From: Planotetraspora phitsanulokensis
GTDB lineage: Bacteria; Actinomycetota; Actinomycetes; Streptosporangiales; Streptosporangiaceae
DNA: 64,000 nucleotides
Direction: 5' to 3'
Assembly: GCF_016863295.1 (NCBI RefSeq)
Contig: NZ_BOOP01000040.1
Coordinates: forward strand, 52,673 to 116,672
In this document: positions 58,938-64,000 of the stretch, in pieces
Position numbering within the stretch: position 1 is the stretch's first letter
How the letters are laid out: every line of letters starts with the position of its first letter
Position numbers and translations under genes: made by a program
The notes under the pieces: model-generated
Databases searched by the model: none
Told to the model about the DNA's origin: nothing
What the model saw: only the letters and a program-made list of their open reading frames with translations

Positions 58938-60478
58938 GCGTGGCCCGAGGGGATCGTGAAGCGGGCCGAGGTCTTGGCGGGCGCGCCGCGCCTGGTGATG
59001 TAGTCGAGCGTGCGGAACTCGGCCCGCATCTCGTCCTGTGACACCGAGCAGACGATGTAGCCGCGGCGCTGGTCGATGTAGGAGAAGTGCGGGTTCTCCC
59101 GCATGGTCTCCGCGATGCCGGCCGTGTCGCGGTACCCGTCGCCGTCGCTAGAGATCGACGACGTGACGAGTTCGACCGCCACCTGGGGCGAGTCGGGGTC
59201 GGCGAAATCCGGCTTCAGTGTGGCGGCGTAGTGCGTGTGGGCGTCGCCGGTGAGGACGACGGGGTTGGCCGCCCCCGACCTCTCGATCCCTTGGAGGAGC
59301 CGGGTGCGGTCGGCCGCGTAGCCGTCCCAGCTGTCCATGTTGACGTCGACGCCCGGGCCGGTCCTGCCGTCGCGCTGCGCCATGATGACCTGCTGGCCGA
59401 TGAGGTTCCACCGGGACTCGGACCTGCCGAGCCCGTCGAGGAGCCAGCCGCGCTGGTCCGCCCCGAGGATCGAACGACCCGTGTCGAGCCGATCGTCGCA
59501 CCCGGACCGCTCGCCGTCGTCGCACGCCTGGTCATCGCGGAACTGCCGGGTGTCGAGCAGGTGGAAGGTCGCCATCGTGCCCCAGTCGATCCGCCGGTTG
59601 ATGCGGATCGAGCCGCCCTTCTGCAGGCTGCCCCGGCGCAGCGGCATGTTCTCGTAGTACGCCCGGAACGCGGCGGCCTTCCGCTGGGCGAACGCGGCGG
59701 CGCCCGTGCTCGAGACCGGGCCCGCCCAGTTGTTCTCGACCTCGTGGTCGTCGAAGACGACGAGCCACGGGGCGACCTGGTGGGCGGCCTGAAGGTCGGG
59801 GTCGCTCTTGTACTGGGCCAGCCTGAGCCGGTAGTCGCCCAGCGACTGGCACTTCCTCCCCGCGTGGCGGCGGACGACGCCGCTCACCGCTGTGTAGCCA
59901 CTCGGCGCGTACTCGTAGATGTAGTCCCCGAGGTGCACGACGAGGTCCGGGTCCTGCTCGGAGATCCGGCGATAGGCCGTGTAGTAACCGTGCTCCCAGT
60001 GGGCGCAGGCCGCCATCACGAACTTCAGCGGCGTCAGCCCCGTGGGAGCGGTGCGGGTACGGCCCACAGGGGACACGTGGCCGTCGGCGCGGAACCGGTA
60101 GAAGTACTCGCGGCCCGGCTCCAGTCCGTTCACCTCGACGTGGACACTGTGCCCCTGCCCGGCACCGGTCGTGGCCGTACCGGATTTGACGATCTTGGAG
60201 AATCGTTCGTCGGACGCCAGTTGCCATTCGACGTCGAAGGAGCCGCTGGGCATGCCGCCGAGGCCGTCGGGCGCCGTGGGCTCGAGCGCGAGGCGGGTCC
60301 ACAACACGATGCCGTCGGGGGTGGGGTCACCGGAGGCGACTCCGAGGGTGAACGGGTCCCTCTTGAGCGCCCCGCCGTACGGCAGTCGCGACGGGAGGGC
60401 GGACCCTGACAGGAGCAGGCCGCCCGCACCGGCGACCGCAGCGGACAGGAACACTCTTCGTGACGCATTCGTCTGCAC
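58922..60478 (-). CDS. phoD: Secreted alkaline phosphatase PhoD (Tat substrate)
   Basis: A 518-aa phosphodiesterase/phosphomonoesterase outside the membrane. The Tat signal SRRVFLSAAVAGAGGLLLSG starts at residue 6 (twin Arg). The N-terminal PhoD domain has FTLGVASGDPTPDGIVLWTRL, and the metal-binding core has HLGDYIYEY, FDDHEVENNW, and LTGDAHTHY. Such enzymes bind calcium and iron and release phosphate from organic esters and teichoic acids during phosphate limitation. GTG start at 60478. No convincing PHO box was found upstream. Its 3' end overlaps the FG-GAP gene by 16 bases. Confidence 0.93.
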   Translation of the reverse strand: MQTNASRRVFLSAAVAGAGGLLLSGSALPSRLPYGGALKRDPFTLGVASGDPTPDGIVLWTRLALEPTAPDGLGGMPSGSFDVEWQLASDERFSKIVKSGTATTGAGQGHSVHVEVNGLEPGREYFYRFRADGHVSPVGRTRTAPTGLTPLKFVMAACAHWEHGYYTAYRRISEQDPDLVVHLGDYIYEYAPSGYTAVSGVVRRHAGRKCQSLGDYRLRLAQYKSDPDLQAAHQVAPWLVVFDDHEVENNWAGPVSSTGAAAFAQRKAAAFRAYYENMPLRRGSLQKGGSIRINRRIDWGTMATFHLLDTRQFRDDQACDDGERSGCDDRLDTGRSILGADQRGWLLDGLGRSESRWNLIGQQVIMAQRDGRTGPGVDVNMDSWDGYAADRTRLLQGIERSGAANPVVLTGDAHTHYAATLKPDFADPDSPQVAVELVTSSISSDGDGYRDTAGIAETMRENPHFSYIDQRRGYIVCSVSQDEMRAEFRTLDYITRRGAPAKTSARFTIPSGHAQLSA

Positions 60479-60637
60479 GCTGCCAGTTCAGCCGCCACGG
60501 TTAACGCGCGGCCTTTACACCCGTGGCGGGCGGCGAAACCCATGATGAACAGTGCTTTTGACTGCCCACCTTTGCTGAACGGCGCCTGAAGCGGAGGGCT
60601 CGGACGCGTTAATGCGCGTTCATCTCCGCATCAGGAA

Positions 60638-60815
60638 CGGACGGTTCTCACAGGGCCAGCTTGAGATCGTCGCAGCGTCACAGCGTCACGGAAACGGACG
60701 GTTCTCACAGCACGAGCGTGAGATCGTCGCGCAGCGTCGCGGCGTCACGGAAACGGATGGTTCTCACAGGACGAGCTTGAGATCGTCGCGCAGCGTCGCA
60801 GCGTCACGGAAGTGG
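60638..60815 (-). repeat. Three tandem ~58-bp repeats derived from the 3' end of the HAD gene
   Basis: The motif GGTTCTCACAG recurs at 60643, 60700 and 60759, with units of 57 and 59 bases. The rightmost unit is the true end of the HAD gene (residues from about 175 and the stop). The middle copy read on the minus strand still encodes FRDAATLRDDLTLVL and a stop, differing from the gene by Thr for Lys. The left copy has lost two bases and is out of frame. Confidence 0.88.
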
Positions 60816-61339
60816 ACGCCGGTCATGCCCGCCCGCTCGGCCCCCTCGATGTTCTCCAGCCGGTCGTCGACGAAGACGATGTCCCCGGGAGCGACGCCCA
60901 TGCCGTCCGCGACGCGGAGATAGATCTCCGTGTCCGGCTTCACCAGGCCCATGCGGCCGCTGAAGAAGCGCGGCCGGATCGGAGCCATGAAGGGCAGCAG
61001 CTCGACACCGTCCGCGATGCTCACGGGGGCGTTGGACAACAACGCCATCGGGACTCCCTGGGCCGCGAGCTCGTCGACGATCGCCAGCGTCTCCTCGTTG
61101 GGGCGCGACCAGCTGGCCACGTCGAGCGCGACGACCTCGTCGAGCTCGGCGCCGGCGACCGGCCTGCCGTACACGGCGGACCAGTACGCGCCGTCGTCCA
61201 GCGTGCCGCGGTCGAAGTCGAGGCGCAGCTCCCAGTACCGCTCCTCGAATCCGGGCACGCCCTGGGCGAGCCGGGCGGCGTCCCCGTCGGACTGAGGGAG
61301 GCAGATGACGTTGCCGTAATCGAAAAGAACATGTCTCAT
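60764..61339 (-). CDS. HAD-superfamily hydrolase, subfamily IA
   Basis: A 191-aa phosphatase-like protein. Motif I is VLFDYGNVI (Asp7 nucleophile, with Gly where phosphatases usually have the second Asp), motif II ALLSNAP, motif III Lys in GLVKPDTEIY and motif IV FVDDRLENIEGAERAG. The FDxGN variant occurs in YihX-like sugar-phosphate phosphatases and dehalogenase-type members. ATG start. The 3' end has been duplicated twice downstream. Substrate unknown. Confidence 0.88.
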   Translation of the reverse strand: MRHVLFDYGNVICLPQSDGDAARLAQGVPGFEERYWELRLDFDRGTLDDGAYWSAVYGRPVAGAELDEVVALDVASWSRPNEETLAIVDELAAQGVPMALLSNAPVSIADGVELLPFMAPIRPRFFSGRMGLVKPDTEIYLRVADGMGVAPGDIVFVDDRLENIEGAERAGMTGVHFRDAATLRDDLKLVL

Positions 61340-61374
61340 GATTGAACGAGCATAGAGGATGTTCGTTGCGAGCG

Positions 61375-62208
61375 TCAGGCGAGGTAGGGCTTCAGGTACT
61401 CGTTCGCGGCACCGCAGCCGAGGTAGTTGCGGACCGTGTGGAAGTCGAGCCAGTCGATGTTGCAGGCGACGTCGCGCTCGATTCCGTCGAAGAAGGCCTG
61501 GAGATCGGGCGGAATGGCGGCGATGTCGTCCTTGTCGGCGATGTTGATCCAGCGCTTCACGCCCGGCGGCCGAGCGCCGCGCCCGTGGAGGGGAACCGGC
61601 GACAGCCGTTCGAACACGACGTCCCGCATGCCGAGGGGGCTGCCGAGCGTGATGAGCACCTCGGTGGACAGGTCGGAGTGCGCCCAGAACGCCTCATAGG
61701 CGACCACGCTGCCGAGAGAGTGGGCGATCACGACACGGGGTTGCCTCCTGCGGATCACGTCCGCAACCGTGTCGCGGGCGCGGACGCGCGGATCGCCTCC
61801 GCCGAGATAGGTCGCGACCTCGGGGCAGAAATCCTGCGCGAACTTCACGGCGTTGGGGCCGAGCCTGGCCAGCAGCCATTCGGCGAGCCGATGGGCGATG
61901 CCCGTCAACGACTCGCCCGCGGCGCTGCGAATGCGCCCGTCGAGCTGGGCCGCCCAGTCAGCGAACACCAGCTTCGCCGGAGGGTCCATCTGCTTGGGCG
62001 GCCGGGGCGGACCCGAGTGCAGGTGGTGGGCGTAGTAGGCGATCTCGGAGAAGTAGTCCCCCTGGGGCGCCGGCGCGCCGACCAGGCCCTTGTGCAGGTA
62101 GCCGTTCCACTTGAGACGCATGGTCTCCGCGGCGCGACCGGGCGAGCCGCCCGACTCCTCGTAATAGTGGTACTTGCCGATGCCGTGGACTCCGACAATC
62201 GTGGTCAT
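61375..62208 (-). CDS. Alpha/beta hydrolase, lipase/serine-peptidase-like
   Basis: A 277-aa cytoplasmic protein. It starts TTIVGVHGIGKYHYYEESGG, where VHGIG is the oxyanion strand, and the nucleophile elbow is VVIAHSLGSVVAYEAFW. A later segment WINIADKDDIAAIPPDL probably carries the acidic residue and a late His in LDFHTVRNYLG completes a triad. ATG at 62208 is chosen on homologous pattern although GGAGG lies rather far upstream; longer in-frame starts have unlikely composition. It follows the HAD gene's start region by 35 bases on the same strand, so the two may be co-transcribed. Substrate unknown. Confidence 0.78.
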   Translation of the reverse strand: MTTIVGVHGIGKYHYYEESGGSPGRAAETMRLKWNGYLHKGLVGAPAPQGDYFSEIAYYAHHLHSGPPRPPKQMDPPAKLVFADWAAQLDGRIRSAAGESLTGIAHRLAEWLLARLGPNAVKFAQDFCPEVATYLGGGDPRVRARDTVADVIRRRQPRVVIAHSLGSVVAYEAFWAHSDLSTEVLITLGSPLGMRDVVFERLSPVPLHGRGARPPGVKRWINIADKDDIAAIPPDLQAFFDGIERDVACNIDWLDFHTVRNYLGCGAANEYLKPYLA

Positions 62209-62550
62209 GGCCGGGTAGCCCGCCTCCACTCGGTAGAACCCCTCTGCGCGACCCAGGTCGGCCGCAGTGATGCGGGAGGGACGTGATGGCCGCGGCCACT
62301 CCCCGAGACACTGTGCATGAGGGGGTGGACCGTGACAAGGCAACGCCTGATTTGCGGGGATAAATCAGTTGATTGGGAATCGGGGGTGATGGCTACGCTT
62401 TGAGTGTTACCGAAGTCGCCGCCGTCTAGAAGCCACGCGGAAGCCGCGGTCTGGAAGCCCCTCAAAAGCCGCGGCCTGGAAGCCGCCGGTCGATGCAGGG
62501 GCGTCACGTCGCATGACATTGTGGCAAGTCGGTTCAGAGGAGAGGACACC
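62209..62550. other. 342-base intergenic region
   Basis: Divergent region between the hydrolase gene and arfB. It contains a 19-base imperfect direct repeat (AAGCCGCGGTCTGGAAGCC at 62441 and AAGCCGCGGCCTGGAAGCC at 62466, period 25) and an AT-richer patch at 62340-62410 that may be promoter. No gene is supported. Confidence 0.6.
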
Positions 62551-62973
62551 ATGCCAGGCCCGTTGCACATCCGCGACTCGGTCGTCGTACCCGAGGCGGA
62601 GCTCGCCTGGCGGTTCTCCCGCTCTTCAGGCCCGGGCGGCCAGGGGGTCAACACAACCGACAGCCGGGTCGAGCTCAGCTTCAACGTCGCGACCACGACC
62701 GCGCTCGAACCCGCGTTGAAGTCCCGGGCCATCGAACGTCTCGGCTCCCGGCTCGTCGACGGTGTGATCACCATCGCGGCGTCCGAGTTCCGGTCCCAGC
62801 TGCGCAACCGCGAGGCAGCCGAGATGCGACTGGCTCAGCTGATCCGCGAGGCAATCGCGCCCCCGCCCAGGAAGCGCCGTCCGACCAAGCCTTCCCGAGG
62901 AGCCGTCGAAAGGCGCCTGACGGCGAAGAAGCAGCGCTCCGACCTCAAGCGCCTGCGCCGCACCGACGGCTGA
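62551..62973 (+). CDS. arfB: Alternative ribosome-rescue factor ArfB (peptidyl-tRNA hydrolase)
   Basis: A 140-aa class-I release-factor-like protein that frees ribosomes stalled at the end of non-stop mRNAs by hydrolysing peptidyl-tRNA. The catalytic GGQ is at residues 29-31 in SSGPGGQGVNTTDSRVEL, and the C-terminal tail is strongly basic (KRRPTKPSRGAVERRL, KKQRSDLKRLRR), as required to enter the empty mRNA channel. ATG with AGGAGAGGA upstream. It converges with the hypothetical gene at 62988. Confidence 0.93.
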   Translation: MPGPLHIRDSVVVPEAELAWRFSRSSGPGGQGVNTTDSRVELSFNVATTTALEPALKSRAIERLGSRLVDGVITIAASEFRSQLRNREAAEMRLAQLIREAIAPPPRKRRPTKPSRGAVERRLTAKKQRSDLKRLRRTDG

Positions 62974-62987
62974 CACGGCGGGGACGG

Positions 62988-63578
62988 CTACCACGCCTTT
63001 CGCTTGATCAATTCGTCTGTGGCCGGTTGGTCGCGAAGGTCGTCGCGAAGGTCGTCACGGAGGTCGTCACCGAGGTCCTCACCGAGGTCGTCACGAGGCG
63101 GGGCGAGCGACGCGGAGCGATCACGCCGCGAACGACGCCAGACGACGTCCCCATCCGGCGACGCGGGTCTCTCCTTCGGCGAACCACGCCATGCAGCGCC
63201 GCCCGCCCACGCGGGATCCTCGTCCGGCGACACGGCGTCCTCATCGTGGTGTGCCAGGCCTACCTCGTACGACATTGACGCCAGGGTGGGGTCACAGCGC
63301 GTGTCCAGCCAGTCCAAGAGGTCGTCGAGTACCTCCTCCTGTTCGGTGTACGTGCAGAGGCGGCGCTCCTCGCCATGCACTCGATATTCGATCTCATAGA
63401 CGTCAGCGACGAGGGACACCGATGCGCACCAGGCCGGAGAGACTCCGTCTGGCCGGATGACGACGTAGGTGTTGTCGACGGGATGCAGTTCGTCGATCAG
63501 TACCGCGATCGCCTCCGGTGATGGGTCATCGATCCGGTAGCCGTCGTCGGTGTCGGCACCGTAATACTCAGCGGGCAT
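62988..63578 (-). CDS. Hypothetical protein with repetitive acidic/basic tail
   Basis: A 196-aa protein I do not recognise. The first 110 residues look like a compact alpha/beta domain (AIAVLIDELHPVDNTYVVIRPD, YEIEYRVHGEERRLCTYTEQEEVLDDLLDWL), vaguely like small immunity-type proteins. The rest is charged and low-complexity, ending in RDDLRDDLRDDLRD repeats and a basic KRKAW. ATG at 63578 with AAGGAGAA upstream. Convergent with arfB. No function proposed. Confidence 0.65.
   Translation of the reverse strand: MPAEYYGADTDDGYRIDDPSPEAIAVLIDELHPVDNTYVVIRPDGVSPAWCASVSLVADVYEIEYRVHGEERRLCTYTEQEEVLDDLLDWLDTRCDPTLASMSYEVGLAHHDEDAVSPDEDPAWAGGAAWRGSPKERPASPDGDVVWRRSRRDRSASLAPPRDDLGEDLGDDLRDDLRDDLRDQPATDELIKRKAW
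63029..63097 (-). repeat. 12-bp tandem repeat GGTCGTCACGAA-type, five copies
   Basis: Five 12-base units from 63038 to 63097 plus a 9-base partial unit at 63029, inside the end of the hypothetical gene. They encode the repeated DDLR/DDLG tetrapeptides on the minus strand and preserve the frame. Confidence 0.88.
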
Positions 63579-64000
63579 CGCCGTTCTCCTTCTCCTCCGC
63601 CTTCGTGGGTCTACACGATCCCAGAATTCAGTTGGAGCCCCGACCCTTTCTCAGTTATTGGCGCCAGCATCTTGCTCAGCCCTCGATCGGTGGACGCGAG
63701 ATACGGGGCAGGCCACGCAATTGGTGGGCAAGCCATATAGGCCGCATGCGTCCTGAGCTGGTGGTTATCGCAAAGAGTCACCACAGCCAGATTTGATCGG
63801 CACAGTTTTCCTTTTCCACCCATAGCCATCTCATTTTACATTTGGGACATTTCCTGGCTGTGCACATATCACCACCCATCCCCCATCAACCGACTTTTCA
63901 GTTGACATCCGCAAGCGAAAAACCTCTCAGAAAATTCGTTCGACGGATGTGGTCAGTCAGCTACGGAGTGTGACAGAATTAGCACAGGTTTTCGAATCTA
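63579..64000. other. 422-base region of lower GC, no gene seen
   Basis: Past the hypothetical gene the composition drops, most clearly from 63760 (ATTTTACATTTGGGACATTT). Short frames on either strand have no ribosome site and no recognisable protein. It may be the promoter of a gene beyond the window, decayed sequence or the edge of acquired DNA. Confidence 0.5.

Noticed and set aside
60479..60640. Possible PHO box upstream of phoD (GTTCAGC and GTTCATC on the minus strand)
   Set aside because: The two half-sites are 30 bases apart, not at the 11-base spacing of PhoP direct repeats, and both deviate from GTTCACC.
63902..63930. TTGACA as a -35 promoter element near the right edge
   Set aside because: No acceptable -10 hexamer follows at 16-18 bases and no gene is visible downstream in the window.

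Overview
This is a 64-kb chromosomal stretch from a high-GC actinomycete. GTG and TTG starts are frequent, adjacent genes often overlap by 4 bases (ATGA or GTGA), and the promoters carry actinobacterial operators such as the CebR box and an HspR-type HAIR element. The family content (PF04672-type SAM methyltransferase, class II DAHP synthase, CydABCD, PadR plus a permease-prefix protein) fits Streptosporangiales such as Nonomuraea, Microbispora or Streptosporangium, but no rRNA or species marker is present. I saw no tRNA, rRNA, CRISPR array, insertion sequence or phage module.

Layout. (1) 1-3855: a sugar ABC importer (binding lipoprotein, permease, the start of a second permease) divergent from an MsmK/UgpC-type ATPase around a perfect 19-bp palindrome. 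(2) 3874-7053: ACT-domain protein, orphan histidine kinase, secreted esterase lipoprotein. (3) 7220-15761: a nonulosonic-acid surface-polymer locus. It holds one polypeptide fusing CMP-sugar synthetase, KdsC-like phosphatase and NeuB synthase, then a GT2, three sialyltransferase-like proteins and a secreted sulfatase. (4) 16150-27280: a cellobiose regulon, cebE-cebF-cebG-bglC-cebR, with CebR boxes also in front of a second GH1 enzyme, followed by an aldose epimerase and an APH-type kinase. A stand-alone condensation-domain protein lies in between. (5) 27360-36171: FAD monooxygenase, DAHP synthase, methyltransferase, thioredoxin, CtaD, a large secreted nuclease and a universal stress protein. 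(6) 36376-42898: a permease-prefix protein, PadR, and cydABCD behind a PadR-like palindrome. (7) 43083-48653: HtrA-like protease, acyl-CoA synthetase, HAIR-controlled Lon. (8) 48880-55741: two small conserved genes meeting, tail to tail, the five-gene STM4015-4014-4013-4012-4011 cassette. (9) 55849-63578: MFS exporter, FG-GAP protein, PhoD phosphatase, HAD hydrolase, alpha/beta hydrolase, ArfB and a hypothetical protein, ending in a poorer-GC stretch without genes.

The strongest candidate for an undescribed system is the STM4011-4015 cassette: two radical SAM enzymes, an alkaline-phosphatase-superfamily hydrolase, an ATP-grasp enzyme and a leucine-rich-repeat protein, translationally coupled throughout. 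To my knowledge these families are named only after Salmonella loci and have no assigned function. The trifunctional nonulosonate enzyme, which matches the three consecutive steps of CMP-Kdn synthesis, and the PadR/cydABCD control region are next. Several tandem repeats inside or at the ends of genes (CydD linker, HAD gene 3' end, GT tail) are also notable.
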